A DNA stretch of 64,000 nt, taken from contig JAALGH010000011.1 of assembly GCA_011800155.1 (NCBI GenBank), forward strand, positions 1,178,001 through 1,242,000, given 5' to 3'. Below are positions 53,917-64,000 of this stretch, piece by piece. Within the stretch, counting starts at the first letter, position 1. The number at the start of each line of letters is the position of its first letter. This DNA is from Flammulina velutipes (taxonomy: Eukaryota; Basidiomycota; Agaricomycetes; Agaricales; Physalacriaceae). The position numbers and the translations under genes were made by a program. The notes below the pieces were generated by a model that saw only the letters and a list, made by a program, of their open reading frames with translations, was not told the origin of the DNA and did no database searches.

Positions 53917-56900
53917 CTACCGTGCAGCCTTGTATATTGGCGGCGCCACAAACCTCGCTTGCTCCATAATCTGATCCAACTCCCTTCTCAAATTCTCCAC
54001 GTCCGACCTCAACGTGCCTGGCGGAATTCGTTGGGATTGTGACTTTAGACTCTCGGTGCCAGCCTGAGCCCGTGTGCTACTCGTTGAAGTTATGGGCCTT
54101 GGATGTGTCCCAGGCATATGATTCTTTGATAACAGAAGTAGAAGTTGGTGGATGGACGGGTCGAAAGGATGTCCTGCGTTGGAGTCATCGCTCGGACTGG
54201 GATAGGGTGTTGCTTTCTCGTTCATGTATTGTCTGTGGCGGCGACGATAGAGAAAGTAGCCGGTTGCTAGTAGCACCACCAATACCAGCCCGCCAACTGC
54301 ACCACCAACGACGGCGGGTATGTGATTGAATTTTTTGCCCTCTTCCTTCGGTCGTTTTATAGGAGTCTCTTGGATGGCCCCGTCGCCTTTCGGTGTCTTG
54401 CGCTCTAGGCTGGATAGAGATAAATGAACACAGCGTGAGTGACCCATAGCATCAACACTCACTTGAGGGCTAGGAGGGAAAAAGCTGCACCCTGTGCTGG
54501 ACTGAAAATTGAACGGTCAGTGTATCTTCTAGGACCTTGTCCTACATATGTTACCTAGCTTGTCCGGAAGACACTGAACCATCTTGAACTAAATCTTGAG
54601 GCGAATATGTCGTAGGGAACACTTCCGATGATCCGTTGACAACGCGCGCATGTACTCCAGAAAGCAGCTTATCCCTGACATCATTGTCCATCGTGGCGGC
54701 TGCAGTTAACATGCTCCATGCTATTACTCTTATCAGTTAGACTGCTAGAGCGGGGAGTAAAGAAACTCACGGGAATTCGACGTATCAGGAACTGAGCTAT
54801 CGTATTGAATGCCGAATTGTCCTCCCTCTGTGAAAGAAATCAATAAACGGGCCGGGAAGCTCAGAAGTTCAATGTCTACCTGCGTCGATAATGGTTTTGT
54901 AGAAGCTGTCCTGCTGCGTCATGATCTAGAGAGGTTGGATGAGTATACGCCTGTGTGATAAGCTATGAAAAACGTGCATTTTTGTCGATGAGATCGAAAC
55001 CAAGTAAGCGGTGGTAGAAGATGTTGTATATGAGGCCCCAGGAGGACGAATCATTGTATTGGGACACTATATGGCTATCCATGATGACTTTGTTCTTCCA
55101 TTCTTCGGAAATAGAGACAGCGTTGGTCTGTTAACGAGGAAGTGTGTGAGCCTAAGCACAAAGCACTGACAGAAACGAAGCACGAACGTTGAAGGTGGCA
55201 CTATCTTCTGCTCTTCCGACGGCGTCCGCAATAGCAGCCATGCACTTGATGCCCAGTATGCTCTTCAGTGCCAGATTGCTATTACTTAAACCATCCTGGT
55301 CCGTGCTAAGTTCAAAAGAATTGAATAAGGCACGACTCAGGAATAAGAAAGGAACCTACAATTTAGCCAGCTCCGTCCGCTGAGCCACTAGATAATTCGC
55401 CCACTTTTTGAAGAGACCATACTACAGTGATTGAGTTCAGATATCATCGTAGCGCAACAAGGGGACTAGACTCACGTATGCCTTTAGGAAAGAGGCATCC
55501 TCTGAGATGGTCGCATGTGTCCATACCATAATCAGCATATCACCAGTGCCAGTGGGAACGTCAGTCTCGTCACAAAACTAACGGAACAATGAGCTCACTA
55601 GCTACAGACTTCTCAGATGTTTGGGACATATTTGTGTTAAGAATCGGATACGAAGCTCCTTAAAAGTTGTTAGTAATGGGAGACTATCAATAATCATTCA
55701 ACAAAGCTCACCCAAATCAGGTATCGCATATGGCAGGCCATCTTCGTAATTCTGTGCGCGGAGAAGCGGTTCCAGAAGGTAACCAGCCCATGTTGAATTG
55801 ATCTTGAGAAATGCTGGAAATGCTGCATAGAGAATGTGGACGGGATTAGCGCGACTGTCCTTCAAATTAGAGACGTGGATAGATTTTAGGATCCGAACTT
55901 ACCGTGAAACACCAATATCTTTCATGAAGCTCATGACGTCGGATGTATTCCAATCCCCTCCCTCTGTTTTGCTAACCGTGATCTCTGCGCCAGCCATCGC
56001 CTGACGAGCCGCCGTAGAAACGAGGTTTACATAGTCCTCTGAGATATTCCTCGCTTCTTCTTGAATCGCATCGTCGAAAGCAACCGCTCTGTTTCGGGCA
56101 CCCTTGAAATCAGACACAAAATCGGTGATCTAAGGACAGCATCAGCGACAAGGCAGATGCACAGATACCAGAAGAGCGCACAGCATCGTGGATACTACTG
56201 TACTTTGTCCAGAAATAGGGATGCCGCTCCTGTGACATATAGTTGATATTGGGCTCCCGGACGAGTCCAAATGCCCACATCACCGATTCCGTCGTATTGG
56301 TGATAGTCCCCAAATCCCGGGCAAAGGCAAATGCAGGCCAATTTCTGAGGAGGTCCTTTGAGCAATATGATGAGCTCCAAATGGGATGCGTACTCGTTTA
56401 TTCTTCGGTAATCCATCAACTCCTCGTTTTCGAGCGTTCCATCCCGTACCCACTGATGCCGAGAATTTCTACCTGCAGTGTAAGTCACATTGTCGCCCTG
56501 TCGTACGTTGAGAAACGAGCGAGGGAAAAGGAGCGAAAAGAAAACCAACATTTGGGAATGCAAAATACATGGAAGCGTCCTCCGCCATGTCGGAAATTTC
56601 GTCCATCAAGGGCGAGGTTCGGGATGCGTGGTGGTAGATGAGGGAACTCGACTTGACTGTATTCCATTGTATCTTGCTGTATAGATCTCCAGAGACCCAT
56701 TCTGAAGCTTGTTCAGTGTGGAAGATTATCACCAGTGTTGATGTTACGTGCCTCCAGTAACGTCAGCATAGATTTGCACTGAGTGCGCTTGTCCATCGTT
56801 GCTTTGGGCGTCAACATAGAGATATGCAAAGGGAAATGATTGGAGAACGAGATCGTTTGGCTGTGAAAGGATAAAGAATGGTACATCTCCTGGCCCGAAA

Positions 56901-57315
56901 TCACGTACCTCAATTGGACTGAGGAGAGTTATAGTAACATTCATAGTCCCCGCTTGCATAGACAATATGCTCCTCGTAGGAGTGATCAGAACGTTGGTTC
57001 TATTTGCGCGTGACCCATAATCTTCCCCGAATAATCGGACATTCTTTCCATCGACCAGTATCCGGAGGTCCCATCCATTTATCTTGCCATGAGAGTCAGT
57101 ATCATATGGTGTGGTAAAGAGAGGATAGGACTTACGTGTGCGGCATTCCAGTGCTTGGGCCATGTATCCGTAGTGAGTTTAGGTGTTAAGTGACTGTGTA
57201 AGTAAGGAGAGCGGACAATGAATGGTATTGTCGTTGGCGGATTCCATGGATGTGCTCCCAGGACGGAATAGATCGAGAGTGTAAGGATGGTGAAGGCCTG
57301 TCGAAGGCCGAGCAT
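53917..57315 (-). CDS. GtaA-like glutaminase-family protein, membrane-anchored (copy 1)
   Basis: Member of the fungal DUF5127-DUF4965-DUF1793 family that includes the Aspergillus extracellular glutaminase GtaA. About 13-15 exons. The signal peptide (MLGLRQAFTILTLSIYSVLG) is followed by NPPTTIPFIVRSPYLHSHL and GWDLRILVDGKNVRLFGED (DUF5127). The middle exons read SPLMDEISDMAEDASMYFAF, VREPNINYMSQERHPYFWTK (DUF4965), and GGDWNTSDVMSFMKDIGVSR. Near the C-terminus is a single membrane helix (AVVGGAVGGLVLVVLLATGY followed by FLYRRRHRQY) and a cytoplasmic tail ending PPIYKAAR. The tail makes it cell-surface anchored rather than freely secreted. Enzymatic activity is inferred from the family only. 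Not every exon junction was checked. Confidence 0.82.
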
Positions 57316-58004
57316 GGCGACCAGGCCGTAGACAGCAGAAAGAAAAGGCGAAAAGGACAGAGCCCCATCGCGCTTGGCACTTTATAGATTGATTACTCCA
57401 TGGCAAGGCGACATTCGAGGCGGTGTCATTACCACGAATCACTGAAATCATTGACAGAGTTTGTTCTTTTGATAGAGTAACAGTCGATGATGGTGGTCCG
57501 TCACCAAGAGTCGGCCCGAATTCGCCGTGAGTAACACTTTACGCCACATCGCAGAGGCGCCGTCAAGCAACCTCAGGCCTCAACGTTCAATCTTTGTCAC
57601 TGACTCACTGTCACTATCAGACTGTCAGTGAATTCGGAGGTATTGACCATGGACACGTGGTCGGTAGCATGGCATACACGCTGCGTGAACAATTTGACCT
57701 CCGGCCACCATCTCTAAATCGTGTTGATTCTTTGAAAAAGGTAAAGGCATACCAGTGCGTCGATGTTGCATTCGCGACGACTCTCTGGATATGCCTGCCG
57801 AGCAGACGGGCATGATCTCATTCGTCTTCTTCAATAGCTTGTAACTGATCTCTACCTGTAGGCTTCTATTGTTCTCGGAGTATCTAGAAGACTGTATTGC
57901 TAGTCTTGGGAACGCTTTGCTCGTATCTACACCGCGTGCCTTCATTGGCATCAGCGACCCCGCCCCACAATTACAATAACATTATTCTCTGTGGATCCCA
58001 GACG
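57316..58004. other. Divergent spacer, GtaA-like 1 and zinc-cluster gene
   Basis: No gene seen. Contains ACGCCACA (57541-57548) and a cctcaacgttcaat element. Both neighbouring promoters must lie here. Confidence 0.4.
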
Positions 58005-59419
58005 ATGGCAGACTCACAAAAGAGAGGTAGCACACCCGATGCCCATGGAGACGTACGTGTGCATTTCACTATAGTGTGACATGGTATAATTAAATGAATC
58101 TAAACGTAGATGCCTGCTAAGAAGCGTATGAAGATATGGCAGCCTGTGCGCACGTCATTATAGTACTGACTCTCAGGCTATTAGAACTAACCAATATAAC
58201 TACAGGCCATGTGGAGAGCCCTAGAGATGGCCGATACAATCCCAGAGCCATACAACATAGATCGTCTCGATGAGATACGCGCGCTTTCTCAGGCAGTTTG
58301 TGGTCTCACTCAAGAGGAACGGTCAGTTTTCGCACGTGAAAGAAAGTCACTTTGGGTTGCAATGGTCTCTCTGTCTTGTTGGGAATACCTCAAGCAGCCA
58401 TTGTTCCCAACCAGTGGGAGATGGGTGTTGCCCCCTGGAAGCACACGTCTAGGGCACGTTACTTTGTCGAACTGGGGTATAGTCGCGTCGCTAAACATCC
58501 CATCGGTATGTCTTGTCTCATTCACTCTGCATTGGTCTGATTGAGAGTATAGTGTGATATGTGCCGCAGGCTAGGAGAGACTTGTCAAAATACAGCTGGC
58601 TCCAAATCCTCTAGCAAATGTCGTCAATGTCTTTTCCACCATCGTACATGCAGCCTTCACGATGCGAGGACATACAAAGGGCCTGGAATCAAGCCCATAT
58701 ACCAATCCGACGAGGAACGGAGACAGGCCCATAATCGTATTCATCGGGATTCAATGGACAAGTTCGGTGGACCTAGTTTGATACGGAAAGAACAAATGAG
58801 ACGCAAGGTGAACGGCAAACCATCCTCCCTTCGTTTTTACCAAACATATCTTTCGTAGGCGCTACGCGAACAAGGTTTTGATATAGGACCGACCACGTAT
58901 AGAGCGATTTATGAGGCAGCCAAGCAGGAAAACCCAGATTTATACAAACCTTCCGAGCCAATTGGCGTCTCTACGTCACCACCTGCACCTCAGCATCTTC
59001 CCTCTTTACCCATTCCATCCCAACCTGAGTCTACGCCACCACCGGAGCCACTACAGCTTGAGCTCGCTGCTCCGGTGCCGTCTCGGTGTCCCTCACTTCT
59101 ACCTGAGCTCAATATCCCAGTACCACCCAGGCCACCTAGTCTTCTGCCTGATCACACGAGCCCATTGCAGCCTCAATGTCCCTCACCTTTATCTGAGCTC
59201 GATAGCCCAGTGGTATTCAGGTCGCCTAGTCCTCTGCCTGAGCGCACGACCCCAACGACACCACCTCAGATTGGCCCTCCCTCAACACCCATTTCATCTG
59301 GCCTCAATGCCAATACACGACAGTTCCGAGTCCCCACTCCGACGCCAAGCGTCAGATTTATACACAAATTATCATCGCAAATTTGCGGTAGTGTACATGA
59401 ATGCTACTTACATACATAG
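58005..59419 (+). CDS. Zn2Cys6-like, proline-rich protein of unknown function
   Basis: Four exons by splice reading. Exon 1 is MADSQKRGSTPDAHGD. Exon 2 starts AMWRALEMADTIPEPYN. Exon 3 begins with CDMCRRLGETC and continues to CRQCLFHHRTC, giving C-x2-C-x6-C-x11-C-x2-C-x6-C, the spacing of a fungal Zn(II)2Cys6 cluster, though without the usual run of Lys/Arg after the second Cys. It ends exon 3 with an Arg/Lys/His-rich stretch. Exon 4 begins ALREQGFDIGPTTYRAIYEA and runs into a Pro/Ser-rich low-complexity region with irregular repeats of the type PSLLPE and PSPLPE. It may be a DNA-binding regulator, but this is inferred from the Cys pattern alone. It ends only 37 bp from the convergent GtaA-like gene. 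Confidence 0.6.
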
Positions 59420-59456
59420 ATACGACCCAATAAACTCGTTACTGCAGGCGCCTGCG

Positions 59457-62400
59457 CTAGAATCTCGGAGCCGGCTCGTCATTTACATACTGTGGCGGCG
59501 CCACACACATCGTCTGCTCCCTCATCTGATCCAATTCCCTCCTCAGATTCTCTACGTCTGTCACCAGGCCCTCCGGAAACTCTTTTCCGCGTGATTTCGG
59601 GCTCCAATTCCCATTATATGGAGAGATGAGAGATGCACTTTGTGGAGAATACATTCTAGACTTCTCGTCAGAAAATACGGGCGAGAACAGATGTTGTGTA
59701 GGAGTCCGTTGAATGAATGGTTCGATGCTGTAGTGCCATTTTGCGGTCAATCCTGTGCGCGCGCTTGGAGGCGAGTCTGGCATATCCCTTATCATGATGC
59801 CAGAGTGTCGTCTCCGTTGATTCTGGCGGCGATAGAGCAAGAAGGCGATGGTCGCGAGGGCCATCAGGGCTAACCCTCCAATCGCACCTCCAATGGCAGC
59901 AGGTGCGATAGGCGACTTTGCGTGCGGTGCATTCTGTCCTGGGCCCGATCCTGCCCCGGAGTCAGAACCGGAGCCAGAGCCTGCATCCGAGTTTGTGTTC
60001 GGCTCGGGCGCCAGACCATTGGACGATTCTTGGATAGCTCCTCCGCCCTGTGGTACGTTGCGTTGAAGACTGGTCATAAACAGATGAGCTCAATGATAAG
60101 CTGACTAGCAGTCATGCCACTCACTTGAGTGCGAGGAACGAAAAGACAGCACCCTGTGCTGCACTAATGGAATACTATGTTAATAAAGAAATTACATGTA
60201 TCATTCTGTCTTACCTGGCTTGTCCGAAAAGCGTAGTACCATCCTGGGGGGAATATCCCGTAGGAAACACTGACGATGATCCATTGAACGTCGCACGATT
60301 ATGTACGCCAGAGATCAGTTTGTCCCGAACGTCATTATCCAATGTGGTGGCGGCGGTAAACATGCTCCATGCTATTGTCCATCTAAGTATAATTCAAGGA
60401 CTACACCATGGATTGGGACCCACTGGAAATCGATTGTCCTGGACGAGAGCTATCATATTGGATGCCGAACTGTCCTCCTTCTGTTGGGCGAGATACATCA
60501 GTGACTGGACCGTAAGTGAAAAAATTTGTTTGCACTAACCAGATTCAAATTTGGATTTGTAGAAGCTATCCTGCTGCGATACGATCTACGGACATCCAGT
60601 AAGTCCCATCCGAACCACAACAGTGTCATAAAAGACGTACAGTGTCATCAATGAGTTCAAGTCCCAGTAAGCGATCGTAGAACACGTTGTATATCAAGCC
60701 CCAGGATGTCGATTCATCGTAGTTCGAGACTATATGGTCGTCCATGATGGCTTTACTCTTCCACTCTTCGTAGATTGAAGCAGCCTTGGCCTAGAAGCAA
60801 ATAAGCTTCTGTTAAGGACATGAACAAGAAGCACGAACAGTGAAGGTGGTACTATCGTCGCTCATTTCAACAGCATTAGCAATAGCAGCCATGCATTTGA
60901 TACCTAGCACGCTCTTCAGGGCTAAATTGGTGTTGCTCAAGTTATCCTGGTCTGTGCTAATGACCAAAGAGTTGAGTAAGACGTCGAAATAATAAAAGGA
61001 AGAGCATACAAACTACCCATATCCGTTCTTTGGTCCACTAGATAGTTCGCCCACTTCTTCAGAAGACCATACTGTGAAGATGTTGAGAATGATGTAGCCT
61101 GTTGGACAGAGTAGGCCTTACATATGCCTTGACAAGAGATGCATCCCCCGAAAAGGTTGCGTGAGCCCATACCATAATGAGCATATCGCTCGTGCCTATG
61201 TCGATTATAAGTAGGAGAACAGATGAAGCCAATGCAAACTCACTATCTACCGCGTTCTTTGGAGAAGGAGACAGGTTTGCTGTGGCAGTTGGATATTTAG
61301 ATCCTTTAGAAACAATCGTGTCAACAGAAAAGCAAAATGAAACTGCTTGACAAAAATTCACCCAGGTCAGATATCGCATAAGACGGGCCATTTTCGTAAT
61401 TCTGTGCAGCCAAAAGTGGTGTCAAGAGATAGCCAGCCCAGGTCGCGTTGATCTTGAGAAAGGCCGGAAAGGATGTATATATGATGGGAACAGGACTTGC
61501 GCGACTGGAGGAAGATTAAGCTGAAACATAGACGGTCTAGAGATATGCGCTTACCGTGCGACGCCAATATCCCTCATGAAGGTCATGATATCCGACGTAT
61601 TCCAATCACCTCCCTCTGATTTGCCGACCGTGATCTCAGTGCCAGCTAGCGTCTGACGAGCAGCCATCGAGATGATGTCTACATATTCGTCTGAGATGGT
61701 CCTCGCTTCGTCCTGGAGTGTTTGGTCGAAAGCAACGGCTCTCCCTCGGGCATCGTTGAAATCAGATACAAAATCCGAGATCTAAGGTCAGCAATCAGCA
61801 ACAGGGCAAATACGTAGGTATCGAAAGAACGCACAGCATCGCTGATGTCAGAATACCTCGTCCAGAAGTATGGATGCCGTTCCTGCGACATGTATTTGAT
61901 ACTGGGATCTCGGACGAGCCCGAATGCCCACATCACCGAATCTTGTGTGGCGCTTATAGTTCCTAAATCCCGAGCAAAGGAAAAAGAAGGCCAACTTCTG
62001 CGAGAAGGCCAATCGAGTAAGATGGTGCGGTTTAGATTATGCATAACAAAGGACGTACTGCTTTATCGTTGAGTATTGGGTGGACTCATCGTTGTTGAGT
62101 GTTTTGTTGTTTGCCCATTGCTCACGAGCGGGCGTAGACGCGCCGGTACGATAGGTCACGTCATCGCCCTATTAGCTGTTCAGCGTCCACTCGAAAGGAG
62201 ACAAACGAATGCATACATTCGGGAAAGCAAAGTACAGTGTTGCGTCCTCAGCGATGTCGGAAATTTCGTCCATTGAGGGCGAGGACCTTGACGCGCGGTG
62301 GTAAAGGAGTGAGTCCGTCTTGACTGTACTCCATTTTATCTCGCTGCTCGTATCTCCTGATAACCATTCTGAGGTTTGGTTAGTGTGGTAAGAGGACGAA

Positions 62401-62990
62401 AGTGGTAGAGGTGTCACATGCCTCCAGTAACGTCCGAGTACAGTTGAACGGAGTGTTCTTGTCCGTCATTGCTTTTGACATCGACGTACATATACACGAA
62501 GGGAAAGGATTGAAGAACGAGATCGTTTGGCTGTCAAAGAACTGAGTACGTGCGCGCCTCACGGAAACTTCATTTCCATACCTCAATCGGACTGAGGAAA
62601 GTCACTGTGACATCCATAGTCCTCGCCTGGATTGTCAGTATGCTCCTCGTAGGCGTGATCTCAATGTTCGTCCTGTTCGTAAGGGTTCCGCGCCTCCCAC
62701 CGAATAATTGCAAGTTTTCGCCATCGACCATTATACGAAGATCCCATCCGTTGATCTACCCATGCCAGTCAGTATCTACGGTTCAAGAAATTATGGAGAC
62801 GGGACTGTACATGTAGGGCATTCCAGTGCTTCGGCCATTGATCAGCGCTGTTCCAAGGCGTGAAGTGGCTGTTCAGGTAAGGTGATCGGACAGCGAGTGG
62901 TATAGTCGGCGGAGGATTATAAGGTTGTTGCGCCAGCACGAAAGAAATAGAGAGCGTAAGAAAGGTGAAGACCAGTCTAAGGTTGAACAT
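59457..62990 (-). CDS. GtaA-like glutaminase-family protein, membrane-anchored (copy 2)
   Basis: Paralogue of copy 1 in the same orientation. The signal peptide (MFNLRLVFTFLTLSISFVLA) is followed by QQPYNPPPTIPLAVRSPYLN and SADQWPKHWNALH (DUF5127). Later exons give TRSILTIQARTMDVTVTFLS, SPSMDEISDIAEDATLYFAF and VRDPSIKYMSQERHPYFWTR (DUF4965), and GGDWNTSDIMTFMRDIGVAR. Before the end is an acidic Gly/Ser/Pro linker, then the membrane helix AAIGGAIGGLALMALATIAF and a tail with ENLRRELDQMREQTMCVAPP, also present in copy 1 as ENLRRELDQIMEQARFVAPP. That conserved intracellular motif suggests the anchor is real and selected. Activity inferred from family only. Confidence 0.82.
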
Positions 62991-63493
62991 GTCGACGAGG
63001 CGGCAAGCGGGAAAGAAAAGGAAAAGAGGAAAATGTTTTGGCCGTCGGTGCGTAGGCGTTTTATGCTTTTAGGACGCATCATTTACAGGTCTTTGAAGCT
63101 TGTAGCAATAGTCGTGGATCACTGAAATCATTCATAGATTGTTGGTGGTGATGGTAGTGGTCAGTCATCGGGAGGGCGACCGACCCTGCATAATCTGGAT
63201 TCTGTAACTGGCTGAGCGCCACACTCTTCATAAATATTCGAGAAGTCCTGACCTGCCTGCTGACGCCGTAACAGAGGTCCTCAATAACCGTAACGTGAAG
63301 CTTGCGGGAGCAAATCAAAACCGCTACTTCTATCTGCAACACAATCATCGATAACATTTTCTGTTGGCCGGCTTCGAACTTGGAGCTTGAAAACACGAAG
63401 TGTTATACAATATGATCATCATAGTCGGTGAAGATAACTCTGCATTGAGTATCTCATCAACATAGAATACATTCTATTTCTAATTCAAGTCGC
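62991..63493. other. Spacer between GtaA-like 2 and CCT8
   Basis: No gene seen. A gcgccacac motif occurs near 63216. The region should hold the promoter of GtaA-like copy 2 and the 3' flank of CCT8. Confidence 0.45.
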
Positions 63494-64000
63494 TCAATCG
63501 TCCTCGTCCCAGTTTCCTGCTTGTTGCGGTACCTTCGGTCCACCAGCAGGCTTGCTCATGATGATACTATCAACACTAAGGACAGACACAGCTGCCTCCG
63601 TCGCGAGTTTGATGGCCCACGTTTTGGCACCCAGCGAGTCGTAGATTTCCTTAGATGCCGCCTCCAATGTCCCATCTGTTTCGGCCTATAAACATCATGA
63701 GTACATCATTCGGGAGATAGATTAGCTGGTTATACCTCAACGTCAACACCCCAGTCCTCACCACCCTTCTCCTCGTGCTTGGCCCACAGACGACTAAGAA
63801 CCTCGTTGCCTTCCGCACCACCGAGTGCGTTCTCGGCCAACGTGCGAGGGATAACCTCAAGTGCAGAAGAATACCGCTTTGCGCCGTGCTGCGAGAGGCC
63901 CTTCAGCGTGCTTCCGTACACCTCCACCCGCTTCGCCAACTCTAATTCTGACGCGCCGGCTCCGGGAACCAATCGTGGATCCTTCATCAAGCTTTTGATG
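63494..64000 (-). CDS. CCT8: Chaperonin TRiC/CCT subunit theta, C-terminal part
   Basis: Subunit of the cytosolic group II chaperonin that folds actin, tubulin and other proteins. Two exons are in view: 63736-64000 (cut by the window edge) and 63494-63685. The visible protein reads LVPGAGASELELAKRVEVYG, HGAKRYSSALEVIPRTLAEN and AGGAEGNEV-like ALGGAEGNEVLSRLWAKHEE. It then reads YDSLGAKTWAIKLATEAAVS and VLSVDSIIMSKPAGGPK, ending GNWDEDD. The ELELA, YSSALEVIPRTLAENAG and VDxIIMxKPAGGPK pattern identifies the theta subunit. The N-terminal three quarters lie outside. Highly conserved and surely functional. Confidence 0.93.

Noticed and set aside
1..64000. Transposon, CRISPR, rRNA or tRNA features
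   Set aside because: No transposase, reverse transcriptase, regular direct-repeat array, rRNA block or convincing tRNA box pair was recognised by eye. A tRNAscan and a repeat search would be decisive.

Overview
The window is nuclear DNA of a filamentous basidiomycete, most likely an agaricomycete. Nearly every gene is cut by introns of about 45-60 nt. The families are typical of mushrooms: an SRPK-like kinase with HTD in place of HRD, a degenerate F-box protein, DUF3455 secreted proteins, GtaA-like DUF5127/DUF4965/DUF1793 proteins and 35-residue metallothioneins. I cannot name the species.

The main feature is an uncharacterised gene family, called A here. It has ten copies (A1-A10) between 2.1 and 45.2 kb, all transcribable protein genes of about 380-460 aa. 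A second uncharacterised family, B, has four copies (about 261-285 aa). Each B gene lies head to head with an A gene across a 350-430 bp spacer: B1/A2, B2/A4, A9/B3 and A10/B4. A6, A7 and A8 are broken by frameshifts and stops. A4 and A5 form a direct tandem duplication, and A9/B3 and A10/B4 are tandem copies of a whole pair. The pairing, copy turnover and conserved hidden C-terminal exons make A/B the best candidate for an undescribed system.

Layout: 0-1 kb, 3' end of an unknown gene and a metallothionein gene on the minus strand. 2-10.4 kb, A1, an FAD monooxygenase (FMO1), B1/A2, relics of B and FMO, and an APH-like kinase. 11.4-18.6 kb, F-box protein, decayed membrane-protein gene, SRPK-like kinase and an MFS anion transporter. 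19.9-21.4 kb, TOM7 head to head with eIF3f. 22.9-25 kb, a second metallothionein gene and A3. 26.2-28.9 kb, carnitine acetyltransferase. 29.2-46.3 kb, the A/B cluster. 46.6-49.3 kb, transaldolase pseudogene, APH relic and FMO2. 50.2-53.7 kb, two DUF3455 secreted proteins. 53.9-63 kb, two GtaA-like membrane-anchored proteins flanking a zinc-cluster, proline-rich gene. The end holds the C-terminus of chaperonin CCT8.

Blocks at 6.1-9.15 kb and 43.4-46.4 kb are inverted copies of each other, and 9.15-9.6 kb is an inverted copy of 47.3-47.8 kb, so the two arms of the window share a history. Conserved housekeeping genes (TOM7, eIF3f, CCT8, carnitine acetyltransferase) alternate with lineage-specific duplicates. 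No transposase or reverse transcriptase gene was recognised. Several gene models here (both metallothioneins, TOM7, the eIF3f start and the A-family C-termini) were found by reading splice sites by eye and rest on that reasoning.
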